Notes: generated by a model not told the origin, from the sequence alone. A stretch of DNA of 64,000 nucleotides from Reichenbachiella carrageenanivorans (GCF_025639805.1 NZ_CP106735.1:1738001-1802000), one strand, 5' to 3'. Positions 27,667 to 37,695 are shown, counted from the stretch's first letter. Program-made: numbers and translations.

Positions 27667-28425
27667 TTAGTTGATTTTATATCCATAGTTAGACAATATA
27701 GTCTGTGCTTCTTCGGAAAACATAAACTGATAAAACTGCTTAGCGTTTTCAGGGTTTTTTTCTTTTCCATGCTGGAGCATCACAATGCCTTGGTCGATGG
27801 AGCCGTAATAACTTTTTGGGATTTCTATATAATAGCCTTGGTTTTTTACAAAAGGAGAAAAAAGTACTGATTTGCTCGTGAGGCCTGCATCTACCGTTTG
27901 GGAAAGCACATACTGGTTCACTTGTGCTATGCTTTCGCCAATGACCAGTTTGGGAGCTATGACCTCATAAATCTGGGTATGGCGGAGCACCTCTAGAGCA
28001 GCTATGCCATAAGGAGCCGTTTCTGGATTAGCTAGGGCTATTTTTTGCGTAGGCTCACCTAGGAGCGCAGATATACCTTTTTTCAAATCAATTTCTGGAT
28101 TCATCGTCCACAAAATCAGAGTGCCAGAAGCATAGGTGCTTGGTGGCGAGGTGGCTAGCCCTTCTTCGTACAAGGTGTTGGGGTATTTTATATTGGCAGA
28201 CATAAAAATGTCGAATGGAGCACCCTGTCTGATTTGAGTAGTAAGTACGCCTGACGAACTGCTCGATACTTCTACTGCGATATCATATTTGCGTTCGAAC
28301 TGCTCAACAAGCGCTTGTGTGGCATATTGCATATTTGCTGCCACAGCTACGGTCACTTTAGACCCTTTGCTTGATTGACAGGCACTGGCTAATACAAGGA
28401 TCAATAAGATGAGTAGTCTGTTCAT
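27667..28425 (-). CDS. modA: Molybdate-binding lipoprotein
   Basis: The ATG at 28425-28423 is chosen because it gives the lipoprotein signal MNRLLILLILVLASACQSS (lipobox ASAC); a longer frame up to 28521 adds a charged, non-signal stretch. The mature part shows the ModA pattern VAVAANMQYATQALVEQF, then SSSSSGVLTTQI with an anion-binding Ser, and PFDIFMSANIKY. First gene of the modABC-DUF2490 operon. It would supply molybdenum for the nitrate reductase at 9140-12679. No ModE-box was found upstream. Confidence 0.93.
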   Translation of the reverse strand: MNRLLILLILVLASACQSSKGSKVTVAVAANMQYATQALVEQFERKYDIAVEVSSSSSGVLTTQIRQGAPFDIFMSANIKYPNTLYEEGLATSPPSTYASGTLILWTMNPEIDLKKGISALLGEPTQKIALANPETAPYGIAALEVLRHTQIYEVIAPKLVIGESIAQVNQYVLSQTVDAGLTSKSVLFSPFVKNQGYYIEIPKSYYGSIDQGIVMLQHGKEKNPENAKQFYQFMFSEEAQTILSNYGYKIN

Positions 28426-28634
28426 GGGGTGTTTCGGGGAGTTATTGACCCGTTTAAAATTCAAAGCTAATAATAAATATATGTGCCAAAATATTCCTCT
28501 CAGACACAATTTAAAGAACACTTTACGGAATGAAAGAGAAGAAATGGTGATACCACCTGTTTTTACATCAAATAATTGGAGAATACCGCTATTTAAATGA
28601 ATAAGTCAGAAGGATTTTTTACTATTTATTCTTT

Positions 28635-28642
28635 TATATTTG
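28635..28642 (+). promoter_or_regulatory. Bacteroidota -7 box (TATATTTG) before nqrF
   Basis: Exact TAnnTTTG match 40 bases before the nqrF ATG. A weak T-rich -33 region lies near 28612-28618. Confidence 0.5.
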
Positions 28643-28681
28643 TGCTCGAAAATTGGAGATGGAAAATTTAATTAAAGAAAG

Positions 28682-29986
28682 ATGTCCTTTATCATATTAA
28701 CATCAATAGTAGCCTTTACGCTCGTAATCCTTCTATTGGTATTTATCCTGCTTTTTGCACAATCCAAACTAGTCCAGTCAGGCGATGTCAACATTATTAT
28801 TAATGGTGATTCTGGTAGCCCAATCGTTGCTTCGGCAGGTTCTACTTTGCTTTCCACTTTGAGTGGACAAAAAATATTCTTGCCATCTGCTTGTGGAGGT
28901 GGAGGTACTTGCGCCATGTGTAAGTGTAAAGTCATCGACGGTGGCGGAGATGTGTTGCCTACAGAAGTAGGACACTTGAGCAGATCAGAGCAAAAAGAGC
29001 ACGTGCGACTAGCCTGTCAGGTGAAAGTAAAACAAGACATGGATATCGAGATACCTGAGGAAATCTTCGGTATCAAGAAGTGGGAGTGTGAAGTAATCTC
29101 CAACTACAACGTAGCTACTTTTATCAAGGCTTTTATTGTGAGATTGCCTGAGGGCGAAAATCTTGATTTTGAAGCGGGGGGTTATATCCAAATCGATGTA
29201 CCTAAGGTAGAAGTAGACTTCAAAGATATTGATATCAAGCCAGATCCAAGCGATCCAGCTGGTCCAGACAAATTCAAAGAAGATTGGGATAAATTCGGTC
29301 TTTGGGATTTGAAAATGAAAAATGACGAGGAAATATTCCGAGCGTATTCTATGGCCAACCACCCTGCAGAGGGCAACATTGTGATGTTGACGATCAGAAT
29401 CGCTACACCACCATGGGATAGAGCCAAAAATGCTTGGATGGACGTAAATCCTGGTATTTGTTCTTCATACGTATTCTCTAGAAAGCCAGGTGATAAGGTG
29501 ACTATTTCAGGACCATATGGTGAGTTCTTTATCAAAGAGACTGAAGCAGAAATGATCTACGTAGGTGGTGGTGCTGGTATGGCACCCATGAGATCTCATT
29601 TGTTCCACTTGTTCCACACCTTGAAAACAGGAAGAAAAGTAACCTACTGGTACGGCGGTAGATCTAAGAGAGAATTATTCTACGAAGAAGATTTTAGACA
29701 AATCGAAAAAGAGTTTCCTAACTTCCAATTCGAAATTGTACTATCTGAACCACTACCTGAAGACAACTGGGTAGAGAAAAAATCTATTGATGACAAAGAA
29801 GGCGATGGTTTCTTAGGGTTCGTTCACGATGCGGTGATCAACAATCAGTTGAAAAACCATGATTCGCCTGAGGATATTGAATTCTATTTCTGTGGACCTC
29901 CAATGATGAACCAGGCCGTTCTCAAAATGTGTGACGACTGGGGTGTGCCAGATGAAAATGTATCATTTGACGACTTCGGAGGATAA
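28682..29986 (+). CDS. nqrF: Na+-translocating NADH:quinone reductase subunit F
   Basis: 434 residues: N-terminal membrane helix (about 3-27), a plant-type [2Fe-2S] ferredoxin domain with Cys ligands in [16 protein letters not shown] near residue 70 and a later RLACQV near 108, then FAD- and NADH-binding reductase domains (RAYSMANHP near 222, [15 protein letters not shown] near 290, FYFCGPPMM near 400). It delivers electrons from NADH into the Nqr complex. nqrA-E are not next to it, and its own promoter and terminator are evident. Confidence 0.95.
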   Translation: MSFIILTSIVAFTLVILLLVFILLFAQSKLVQSGDVNIIINGDSGSPIVASAGSTLLSTLSGQKIFLPSACGGGGTCAMCKCKVIDGGGDVLPTEVGHLSRSEQKEHVRLACQVKVKQDMDIEIPEEIFGIKKWECEVISNYNVATFIKAFIVRLPEGENLDFEAGGYIQIDVPKVEVDFKDIDIKPDPSDPAGPDKFKEDWDKFGLWDLKMKNDEEIFRAYSMANHPAEGNIVMLTIRIATPPWDRAKNAWMDVNPGICSSYVFSRKPGDKVTISGPYGEFFIKETEAEMIYVGGGAGMAPMRSHLFHLFHTLKTGRKVTYWYGGRSKRELFYEEDFRQIEKEFPNFQFEIVLSEPLPEDNWVEKKSIDDKEGDGFLGFVHDAVINNQLKNHDSPEDIEFYFCGPPMMNQAVLKMCDDWGVPDENVSFDDFGG

Positions 29987-30014
29987 TCAGAGGTTTAGAT
30001 TAATAAAAAGTATG

Positions 30015-30043
30015 AAATCCCTAGCTTATGCAGCTAGGGATTT
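30015..30043 (+). terminator. Rho-independent terminator of nqrF
   Basis: Perfect 11-bp stem AAATCCCTAGC / GCTAGGGATTT with a 7-base loop, followed by a T run (30041-30048). Confidence 0.9.
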
Positions 30044-30165
30044 TTTTTGTTCAAAATGGTCTATACAATTCAAAAATTATCTGGATTCTTGTAAAATAAA
30101 ATCTCTCAGTTCATCTTGGTTTTATGTAGTTTTGACCAAGTCATCACCTTAACAAAGCCTGTAGT

Positions 30166-31317
30166 ATGGACTTGAAACTTTATTTCGATCCTGTAGATCA
30201 AAGCCTTTCTAATCGTCGGTTTTCAACCGATTCCTTCATCCAATCGGTCTACCTCAATGAAAGCAAGATGCCAGACATCAAGCTCATGGATGTGGCGATT
30301 GTCGGCTTGTTAGAAACGAGGGGTAGTCAGACGATGAGCGAAACAGGTGTGCGGTTGATCAGAGAGAAACTATACAACCTGAAAAAAGGCGAAGGCACTT
30401 GCAATGTGGTGGACCTGGGTAACCTGAGAAATGGCCCTGATTTGGATGAGACCTACAAGCGGATTCAATCTGTTTGTCATTATCTCATGACTAAAGATAT
30501 TTTGCCTATCCTCATTGGCGGCTCGCATGATTTGGACTTGGGGCAGTATTTAGCCTATCAAGAAGAGGATAAGATGGTGAGCATTCTTAATGTGGATTCG
30601 CGGTTTGATCTCGACGACAAAGCCGAATCTGATCCCAACGAGAATCATATTCATAGAATTTTCACTCACGAACCCAATTTTTTATTCAACTATAGTCAAC
30701 TGGCTCATCAGTCTTATCTGGTAAATGCCTCGGCTACCAAAGTCTTGCAGCAGTTGGGCTTTAGTCCAGTGAGGCTGGGTACACTCAGAGATGACATCAA
30801 ACGTATGGAGCCACTGATCAGAGAGGCAGATATGCTGAGCTTTGACTTATCGGCTATTCAGAGTATTTATGGTCCAGGAGGGCATAGGAGTGAAATCTTT
30901 GGACTTACTGGAGAGGAGGCTTGTCAGATTATGTGGTATGCCGGAATGAACGACAAACTCAGTTCGGTAGGCATCTATGAATACAGCCCAGAAAAAGATG
31001 CCGTAGAGTACCCCACGGCCATGGTAGTCGCTACAATGATTTGGTATTTTATTGAAGGATTCAAAAACAGAAAAGACGAAAAAGGTTTCCAGACGAACGA
31101 CTATATGAAATATGTAGTGACTATGGATGTTGAGCCAGAGATGATCGTATTCTATAAAAGTAGGCTGTCGGACAAATGGTGGATGGAAGTGCCTAATGCT
31201 ACTCACATAGGTATCTATGACCGACACCATATTGTGCCGTGCGACTACTCAGATTATCAACAGGCGACAAAAGGAGAGGTACCAGAGCGCTGGATCAATA
31301 CTTACTCAAAAATTTGA
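30166..31317 (+). CDS. Arginase/formimidoylglutamase-fold protein with degenerate metal site
   Basis: 383 residues with the ureohydrolase fold. Expected manganese-binding blocks are present but altered: ILIGGSHDLDLG (usual GGxH[DE]) is kept; NVDSRFDLDD replaces the usual DAHxD, with Arg where His should be; SFDLSAIQS replaces the DxDxxDP block, leaving only the first Asp. Full-length and otherwise conserved, so a maintained but probably non-classical enzyme. Such divergent homologues are common in Bacteroidota, often called formimidoylglutamase, without proof of activity. Confidence 0.75.
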   Translation: MDLKLYFDPVDQSLSNRRFSTDSFIQSVYLNESKMPDIKLMDVAIVGLLETRGSQTMSETGVRLIREKLYNLKKGEGTCNVVDLGNLRNGPDLDETYKRIQSVCHYLMTKDILPILIGGSHDLDLGQYLAYQEEDKMVSILNVDSRFDLDDKAESDPNENHIHRIFTHEPNFLFNYSQLAHQSYLVNASATKVLQQLGFSPVRLGTLRDDIKRMEPLIREADMLSFDLSAIQSIYGPGGHRSEIFGLTGEEACQIMWYAGMNDKLSSVGIYEYSPEKDAVEYPTAMVVATMIWYFIEGFKNRKDEKGFQTNDYMKYVVTMDVEPEMIVFYKSRLSDKWWMEVPNATHIGIYDRHHIVPCDYSDYQQATKGEVPERWINTYSKI

Positions 31318-31339
31318 GCAAGCGATTAGATTTTTAAAG

Positions 31340-33106
31340 TTAAACTTCTGACAATACGGCATTACTTTCTTGCGCTGTTGGTTCGTGTATAAGTGTAAAT
31401 TTTCCAAGCTCTGCTTTTAAGTCATTTGAGATATTGCTGAGCCAGTTAGATTTTAGTATATAATTGTTCATTCCAGCAGAGAGTTCTACTGCTGAGCTAG
31501 CTACTTCTTCTGTGCCAGCTGCTGTTTGTTCTGCGATTACCACTACCTCTTCTGTGATACCTACTACCTTCACAATGCTTTCTGCTTGCGAAGAGGCAGA
31601 TTTCAAAATAGTCTCTGAGTATTCTAGTGTATTGGAAGATGATACTTCTATTTCATTGAATACGGCTGTTGCTTTGCTGGAGGCTTCTACGCTTGTTTCC
31701 ACTACCTGACTCATGGTGTTGATCACCTGAGCGGCATCTGTGGTGTCTTGTTGAACTGCTATTATTAAATCTTCGATTTCTTTGGCAGATTGGCGTGAGC
31801 CTTCGGCTAGTTTTCGGATCTCTTCGGCAACTACCGCAAAGCCTCTACCCGAATCCCCCGCTTGTGCTGCTTCTATGGCTGCGTTGAGTGCCAATAGGTT
31901 GGTTTGAGAAGCAATGTCTGTAATGACCCGCAGCACTCTCGATATTTCTTGAGACCGCTCTGTAAGGATACGCATAGATTCTGTAGTAGTTTTAGAGTAT
32001 CCAGAAATCTCTTTCACACTATTTACTACAGATTTGGTGATTTGAGCACCTTCTTCACTCTTCACCTTTCCTTGTAGAGCGGCTTGGTTGATGGCTTGAG
32101 ATTGCACTTCCATTTCAGTAGCATTTTGTCTCATGACTTCGACCAGTGTCGAGGACTCATCTACTCGGCGTACTTGTGTTTGTGCGCCATCGCTCATCTC
32201 CTCTATGGCATTGGCTATTTCTGAGGTGTTTAGGTTCATTTCTTTGCCAGAATTGAGCATTTCTGCGGCAGCGATATTCATATCGACTGTATGCTGATTG
32301 ATTTTGACAAGGAGTAGATTAAGATGATCTAAAGCTTGATTGAGGTCATTGGTCATTTGGAGCATTTGCCCTTTGGTATTCATAGTGAATCGGCGAGACA
32401 AGTTGCCCTGAGCCATAGCATTGACTACCTTGTTGATTTCTAATATAGGAGTGGCAATGGAAGCAAGTAAAGTGTTGATTTCTGTGCCAAGGTCTTTCCA
32501 TACCCCTTTTTTTCCTTCTACATTTACTTTAGCCAAAAGATTGCCTTCAGCCCCTGCACTGCGGACAACTTCCTGGGTTTCTGTGATGACATTATTTAGT
32601 TTTGACCGGAGTAGAAGCAAAGCATGTCCTAAGACATCCTCATCGCCAAGCGCATCGAAACGAGCCGACAATTCCCCATCTCCTATGGCTGCGGCAAAAT
32701 TAGATGCTTCATTGAGTTTTTCAAGAAAGAGATGGAGGGACCTGAAAAAGTCACCAACTTCGTCTTTTCTTTCTAAATCCTGTTTTTTGATTCCTACATC
32801 TATTTTCCCGCGACGCAGTTGCTCAAATGCGCCATTTATTCTGGCAATGGGTCGTTCGATACTGTTGCGCAATGCTCTAAAAGTAAGAAATACAGCAATG
32901 ACCCCAATAGGTATGCTATAGACCAAGTGGATTAACCCAAATGCTCCAGTGGCATAGGCTTCGGTTACCACAATAAACAACGTGGCAATGACCCAGATGC
33001 CAGCTTTGTAAATAATGGACTTTCGGAAGATTAACCAGTTGATAAGTAATAAGATGGGGAGAACTCCCAAATAAATGATGGCAAGGAATACTATAAATTC
33101 GTGCAT
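31340..33106 (-). CDS. Methyl-accepting chemotaxis-type signalling protein without periplasmic sensor domain
   Basis: 588 residues. Three or so closely spaced N-terminal membrane helices (1-75) are followed by HAMP-like repeats (to about residue 270; [19 protein letters not shown], then [14 protein letters not shown]) and a C-terminal coiled-coil with the MCP hairpin tip ([38 protein letters not shown]). No ligand-binding periplasmic domain fits between the helices. A gliding bacterium could use it to steer motility or another Che-like output; no che genes are in the window. Confidence 0.88.
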   Translation of the reverse strand: MHEFIVFLAIIYLGVLPILLLINWLIFRKSIIYKAGIWVIATLFIVVTEAYATGAFGLIHLVYSIPIGVIAVFLTFRALRNSIERPIARINGAFEQLRRGKIDVGIKKQDLERKDEVGDFFRSLHLFLEKLNEASNFAAAIGDGELSARFDALGDEDVLGHALLLLRSKLNNVITETQEVVRSAGAEGNLLAKVNVEGKKGVWKDLGTEINTLLASIATPILEINKVVNAMAQGNLSRRFTMNTKGQMLQMTNDLNQALDHLNLLLVKINQHTVDMNIAAAEMLNSGKEMNLNTSEIANAIEEMSDGAQTQVRRVDESSTLVEVMRQNATEMEVQSQAINQAALQGKVKSEEGAQITKSVVNSVKEISGYSKTTTESMRILTERSQEISRVLRVITDIASQTNLLALNAAIEAAQAGDSGRGFAVVAEEIRKLAEGSRQSAKEIEDLIIAVQQDTTDAAQVINTMSQVVETSVEASSKATAVFNEIEVSSSNTLEYSETILKSASSQAESIVKVVGITEEVVVIAEQTAAGTEEVASSAVELSAGMNNYILKSNWLSNISNDLKAELGKFTLIHEPTAQESNAVLSEV

Positions 33107-33221
33107 GATAGGTTAGGTTGTATAAATATTCAGCAAAATAATATTTACTGAATATAGGCATTTATACGAGATAATAAAATGCGTTGAATTTACTTACTAT
33201 AAAAGTAATGGCTCGGCTAGC

Positions 33222-33404
33222 CTAGTCGGGCATGATCAGCCAAAGAATACCGTAGACCAATAGCCCAGGAAATCCAGCAGAAAAAATAGAAAGAATCACA
33301 TATCCTATTCTGACAAGGGTAGGGTCCAAATCAAAATAGTTGGCTATACCGCCACATACGCCGGCGAGCATTCGGTCTGAGGATCTGGTGAGTCGTTTAG
33401 TCAT
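33222..33404 (-). CDS. PspC-domain membrane protein
   Basis: 60 residues, almost exactly one PspC domain: RSSDRMLAGVCGGIANYF, then DPTLVRIGYVIL and the glycine-containing membrane helix GLLVYGILWLIMPD. The family is tied to envelope stress. A stand-alone minimal PspC gene. Confidence 0.9.
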   Translation of the reverse strand: MTKRLTRSSDRMLAGVCGGIANYFDLDPTLVRIGYVILSIFSAGFPGLLVYGILWLIMPD

Positions 33405-33477
33405 ATTCTTGGTGTTTGAATAGTAATTTATGATGCTTTTAGATAATCTGAAAATACGAACTGTACATTTCCATTTC

Positions 33478-33675
33478 TTACTTTAGTAAACTCAAAAGTT
33501 TGAAATGTAGTTTTTCAGGCCGTTGGTTCGTTGGAGTGCCTTGTGCCGATTCTGTATCAGGTTCCCACTCAGAATCAAAACCCACTGCACTGGATTGTAA
33601 ACCAATTAAGATAGCCACTAATACACCTAATATAATCAGGAGCATTTTAGAGTATCTGGTTTTCAATCGTTTCAT
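33478..33675 (-). CDS. Small membrane-anchored protein, unknown
   Basis: 65 residues with a basic N-terminus (MKRLKTRYSK) and one hydrophobic helix (11-28), followed by a polar Pro/Glu-rich tail. No family recognised. Lies 70 bases upstream of the PspC gene on the same strand, so an operon is possible. Confidence 0.5.
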   Translation of the reverse strand: MKRLKTRYSKMLLIILGVLVAILIGLQSSAVGFDSEWEPDTESAQGTPTNQRPEKLHFKLLSLLK

Positions 33676-33805
33676 GACAGTGAGTTTAAATTCTAGAGTA
33701 AAAGGTTTGAGTTTTTGACCTGTCTGGGTTTTGGCAATAGCTATGCCAATTTATCTATATCTCAGAAAATCAATTGGTTACGATTTAAAAGTAAAAAACA
33801 CAAAA

Positions 33806-33834
33806 AAAGAGTGTCTCGATTTCGGACACTCTTT
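33806..33834 (-). terminator. Terminator of the M19 dipeptidase gene
   Basis: 10-bp stem AAAGAGTGTC / GACACTCTTT with a 9-base loop; on the minus strand the stem is followed by a run of T. It lies 25 bases past the stop at 33859. Confidence 0.85.
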
Positions 33835-33858
33835 GTGGTCAAGGTGTTCGCTTTAGCC

Positions 33859-35094
33859 TTATGATTTTCCTGCGGCGGACAGTGTGGCACTCCAAACACG
33901 GAAAACGTTCTTGTAGCATATTTTCTCAATGTCTGTTTCGGTATATCCTCTTTCAAGCAATTCGGCTATCAATTTGGGGTAGTCTGCGGCTGTCTTGAGA
34001 CTGGTGGGGAGCGAGTTGCCCACGCCGTCGAAATCTGACCCAAGTCCTACATAGTCTATACCTACCAATTGTACCACGTGGTCTATGTGATCTGCAGCAT
34101 CTTTTACATCTGCAAAGAAATTGTGGTCTATCAACCATTGGTTGCTAAATGCTGTTATCGCGGAGTCACTGGCTTGTGGGTACTCCGTTTTAAATGTATT
34201 CAATGCTACTTTGGCAGAATCGTAAAGTTGTCGAGATTTTTGGGATAGGAAGGTCGAACCAAAATTGATTTGAATGACTCCACCTTTTTTAGCCAGCATT
34301 TTAATCATATCATCGCTCATATTTCTTTCAAACCCTGGGGTAAATTTTCTAACCGAAGAGTGGGAAGCAATACATGGTACGTCAGTCATAGCCATGATTT
34401 GATAAAAAGTGCTATCCGAGACATGAGATACATCTACCATGATTCCTTGGGCATTCATTTCTCTGACCACTTCTTGTCCGAATGGACTGAGGCCATTCCA
34501 TTTTCTGTTGGGGTCGTAAGACGAGTCGCAGATCAAATTATTTTTGGAATGTGTGAGCGTGATATAACGAATGCCGCGCTCATAGAAGTATTTAATATTG
34601 GATAAGTCATCCCCTAGCGGAGAACCATTTTCCATGCCCATGGGCAATGATATCAGTCCTTTCTCAAAGTTTTGCTGTACTTCTGTTGGGCTTCCTGCTA
34701 GCGAAAAGTGCTTAGGGTATGTAGTGGCGATCTGCTCTACCATGGTGATGAGTGAGTCTGCTAGCGCCTTAGAAGCACCAGCAGTTTTTTGCAACGAAGC
34801 AGGGATGTATATGGACATAAATGGCGCATCGAGTCCGCCTTTGTGCGCTTTTTCATAATCAAAGTTGCCATCTATTTCACCAGACAAGTTTGGGATTTCT
34901 CCTTTGGCCATGTAGCCTTCTTTGGCCAACTTGTAGGGTAGATCTATGTGCCCATCTGTGATGATGTAAGTGTGAGCGAGTGTTTCTGCCTGTGTTTTTA
35001 GGTCTGGTGGAGTAGTGGCTGTCTCTTTGGGAGGAGGGTTGCAGCCTGTAAGTACGATAACAACTAGAGCAGCGTTGAGTATTAAATCTTTCAT
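33859..35094 (-). CDS. Membrane dipeptidase (peptidase M19, renal dipeptidase family), lipoprotein
   Basis: 411 residues beginning with a lipoprotein signal (MKDLILNAALVVIVLTGCNPP; lipobox LTGC). The di-zinc site is seen: TDGHIDLPY near residue 46 (His and Asp), Glu in GMENGSPL near 157, VDVSHVSDS near 227 and CIASHSSVRKF near 250, then GLGSDFDGVG near 357. Such enzymes hydrolyse dipeptides and some beta-lactams at the cell surface. Own terminator at 33806-33834. Confidence 0.92.
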   Translation of the reverse strand: MKDLILNAALVVIVLTGCNPPPKETATTPPDLKTQAETLAHTYIITDGHIDLPYKLAKEGYMAKGEIPNLSGEIDGNFDYEKAHKGGLDAPFMSIYIPASLQKTAGASKALADSLITMVEQIATTYPKHFSLAGSPTEVQQNFEKGLISLPMGMENGSPLGDDLSNIKYFYERGIRYITLTHSKNNLICDSSYDPNRKWNGLSPFGQEVVREMNAQGIMVDVSHVSDSTFYQIMAMTDVPCIASHSSVRKFTPGFERNMSDDMIKMLAKKGGVIQINFGSTFLSQKSRQLYDSAKVALNTFKTEYPQASDSAITAFSNQWLIDHNFFADVKDAADHIDHVVQLVGIDYVGLGSDFDGVGNSLPTSLKTAADYPKLIAELLERGYTETDIEKICYKNVFRVWSATLSAAGKS

Positions 35095-35185
35095 GGTTTG
35101 TTCTTTTTTCCTTTATGGAAATTAGATAATTCTTCAGACGAAAGAAAAAATACTTGCTCGTCGGCCTATATCGTCGATGGTCGGT

Positions 35186-37060
35186 TTAGGCCATCTCTGA
35201 CAATTCTAACCAGCGTATTTCCAACTCGTCAAGTTTTTCTACGATTTGCTCTACCTCGTTAGACCATTCGGTCAGTTGGATATGATCTGTTTCGCCAGAG
35301 TTGAGCAGGCCAGCCAATTCTTCTTTTCTGGCTTCGAGCTTGGGCATTTCTTTTTCTATAGACTCAAACTCTTGTTTTTCTTTGTAGGTGAGTTTTCGCT
35401 TTTCTTCGGCCTTTACTGGTGCTTCTTGTTTGGTTGGAGTAGCGGTTTTGGAGGGCGTTTTTTTCTCTACAGGTTCTAGACGATAGTCGGTATAGTTGCC
35501 ATGAAAATCACGAACCTTTACTCCTTCGTCTAGCACAAATAGGTGATCTACCAATTTGTCCATAAAGTACCTGTCGTGAGATACGATGAGTAAGCATCCG
35601 CCAAAATTCTGGAGATAGTCTTCCAGTATGTTCAGCGTTACTATGTCCAAATCATTGGTAGGTTCATCCAGAATTAGAAAATTAGGATTGGCCATCAATA
35701 CTTTGAGCAATTGCAGCCTCCTTTTTTCTCCACCGCTCAGTTTAGAAATATGCGAATATTGAGATTTAGGAGGAAAAAGGAACTGATTGAGCAGTTGGGA
35801 TGCAGTGACTGTGCTGCCATCTTCTAGGGTGATTACTTCCGCTATTTCTTTGATGGCATCAATCACCGTTTTGCCGCCGTCTTCTTGGATAGTGTCCTGC
35901 GTATAGTAGCCAAAGGCCGTGTTGATACCTTTGTCAATTTTGCCAGAATCGGCTTCTAATACACCTGTGAGTACGTTGAGGAAGGTGGACTTGCCACAGC
36001 CATTTTTGCCCACTACGCCTACTTTTTCGCCTCGGGTGAAGATGTGTGAGAAGTCAGCAAATATGGGTTTGTCTCCAAAGGATTTGGACACCTTGTCGAG
36101 TTCCAATATTTTCTTGCCCTGCCGTTTACCGCTTATTTTGATTTCCATTTCAGACTTGCGCAAGTCTACATTGGCTTTTTCTTTGGTGTCGTAGAAGGCG
36201 TCTATTCTGTATTTGGCCTTGGTGCCACGTGCTTTTGGCTGTCGGCGCATCCATTCCAGTTCTTTGGAAAGCAGGTTTTTGGCTTTGTCTTTGGCTTGTT
36301 GCTGCCACTCTTCTCGCTCAGATTTTTTCTCTAGAAACTGACTGTAGTTGCCATTGTATTTGAATATCTGCCCTTGGTCTATTTCTAGAATTTGATTGCA
36401 TACTTTGTCGAGAAAGTATCTGTCGTGAGTCACCATCAGAATGGCCAGATTCTGCGAGGAGAGGTATTCTTCCATCCACTCGATGATGTCTAGGTCGAGG
36501 TGGTTGGTGGGTTCATCGAGTACCAGAAAGTCTGGCTCGTCGAGCAGGGCTTTCGCCAAAGCGATACGCTTTTGTTGTCCGCCAGACATGTCTTTGATGG
36601 GCTGATTGAGATCGGTGATGCCCAGTTTGCCTAGTATTTCTTTGAGTCTGTACTCATAATCCCAAGCGTTTAGGGTATCGATCTTCTCGATGAGTCCTTC
36701 CACTTTTTTGAGTTCTTGTTCGGTTGGTTCGGGTTTTTCTATCAGTTTCCAATACTCATTGAGCACTTTTGCCGCAGGGTGCGACGATTCGAAAATAGAA
36801 TCCAATACGGTATGATACCCACTGAGATCTGGTGCTTGATCTAAAATCGAAACTTTCAAATCTCTAGAAAAGGACACCACACCTTCGTCGGGATTTAGTT
36901 TTTTGGCTACGATATTGAGTAGCGTAGATTTGCCACAGCCATTCACACCTACGAGTGCCACTTTTTGGCCTTGTTCGATCCCAAAGGTGATATTCTCAAA
37001 AAGTTGTTTTTCGTTGAAACTCTTACTGAGTTTTTCTACTGATAGTGCGATTGGGGGCAT
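35186..37060 (-). CDS. uup: ABC-F family ATPase (Uup-like)
   Basis: 624 residues with two ATP cassettes: Walker A GVNGCGKST near residue 38 and GKNGCGKST near 350; signatures MSGGQQKRIALAKA and LSGGEKRRLQLLKV; Walker B LVLDEPTNHLD and LILDEPTNDLD. The linker has the ABC-F pattern (RRQPKARGTKAKYRI). A C-terminal coiled coil (about 545-620) marks the Uup branch. These soluble proteins act on the ribosome or on branched DNA, not in transport. Paralogue assignment beyond Uup-like is tentative. Confidence 0.88.
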   Translation of the reverse strand: MPPIALSVEKLSKSFNEKQLFENITFGIEQGQKVALVGVNGCGKSTLLNIVAKKLNPDEGVVSFSRDLKVSILDQAPDLSGYHTVLDSIFESSHPAAKVLNEYWKLIEKPEPTEQELKKVEGLIEKIDTLNAWDYEYRLKEILGKLGITDLNQPIKDMSGGQQKRIALAKALLDEPDFLVLDEPTNHLDLDIIEWMEEYLSSQNLAILMVTHDRYFLDKVCNQILEIDQGQIFKYNGNYSQFLEKKSEREEWQQQAKDKAKNLLSKELEWMRRQPKARGTKAKYRIDAFYDTKEKANVDLRKSEMEIKISGKRQGKKILELDKVSKSFGDKPIFADFSHIFTRGEKVGVVGKNGCGKSTFLNVLTGVLEADSGKIDKGINTAFGYYTQDTIQEDGGKTVIDAIKEIAEVITLEDGSTVTASQLLNQFLFPPKSQYSHISKLSGGEKRRLQLLKVLMANPNFLILDEPTNDLDIVTLNILEDYLQNFGGCLLIVSHDRYFMDKLVDHLFVLDEGVKVRDFHGNYTDYRLEPVEKKTPSKTATPTKQEAPVKAEEKRKLTYKEKQEFESIEKEMPKLEARKEELAGLLNSGETDHIQLTEWSNEVEQIVEKLDELEIRWLELSEMA

Positions 37061-37186
37061 GAATAAGGATTAAAAAATTCAGCTGCAAATATAGAGACTA
37101 GCCGCCTTAAAAAGGTTGGATTCTACTAATTAGAAAGTTTGAGGTGATTGCTAGCGTAGGTGCTAAAAAGATAAGGTGATGAATAG

Positions 37187-37396
37187 GTGATTGTAGATTT
37201 CGGGTCTACATTCGGTTTCTATCCAAGAATTGGATTTGATGTTGGACATTTCAATATGAATCTTGATTATAATATCGTTGGGAAAAGTGAAGCTGAATTA
37301 AAGAACAGCTATATCGGTATCAGATTAGGCGTCTTCTTATTTGGAGGAAAAAATAAGCGTAGTTTAGCGAGATTTCAAAAGCCTGAATTTCTATGA
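37187..37396 (+). pseudogene. Remnant of an outer-membrane beta-barrel gene (C-terminal fragment)
   Basis: About 69 codons resembling the last strands of a small beta-barrel (GFYPRIGFDVGHFNMNLDY, then NSYIGIRLGVFLFGGK). An in-frame TAG at 37184 lies directly before the only possible start (GTG 37187), no signal peptide exists, and the neighbouring bases hold no upstream part. I read it as a gene remnant. Its final codons lie inside the terminator hairpin 37378-37408. Confidence 0.6.
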
Positions 37397-37408
37397 AATT
37401 CAGGCTTT
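37378..37408. terminator. Bidirectional terminator
   Basis: 14-bp perfect stem AAAGCCTGAATTTC / GAAATTCAGGCTTT with a 3-base loop; T runs on both strands. Serves the remnant and the convergent coiled-coil gene. Confidence 0.85.
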
Positions 37409-37410
37409 TT

Positions 37411-37695
37411 TTATCCATTCTTTTTTCTGAATGCCGCTTCGGCTGCTAGTTTGATCTCATCAGCTGCAGAACTTAGGTGCGTTTTTATTTCTGCCCATTT
37501 GCCCTCATTTTTTTCTTTGAAGGTCTGGTATTCGTCGTCGAGCTTGCTTTTCTTCTTTTTTAGCTCTTTGATTTTGTCTTCTACTTCATCACGTATGTCA
37601 TCTTTCGCATCTTTGGCTTCTAAGATCAGGTCGTCTATTCGTTTGCCGAGCTCCTTTAAAATTTTTTCAACTTGTCCTTGATGGTCTGTACTCAT
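37411..37695 (-). CDS. Small charged coiled-coil protein, unknown
   Basis: 94 residues, about half Lys/Glu/Asp, predicted to be nearly all helix (ILKELGKRIDDLILEAK, then VEDKIKELKKKKSKLDDEY). No signal or membrane segment. Similar small proteins in Bacteroidota are annotated only as hypothetical; a stress or DNA-associated role would be a guess. Confidence 0.65.
   Translation of the reverse strand: MSTDHQGQVEKILKELGKRIDDLILEAKDAKDDIRDEVEDKIKELKKKKSKLDDEYQTFKEKNEGKWAEIKTHLSSAADEIKLAAEAAFRKKNG

Noticed and set aside
28426..28681. ModE-box or molybdenum-cofactor riboswitch before modA
   Set aside because: No ATCGCTATATA-type palindrome found; GGTG-ATAC-CACC near 28555 is too short to support a riboswitch.
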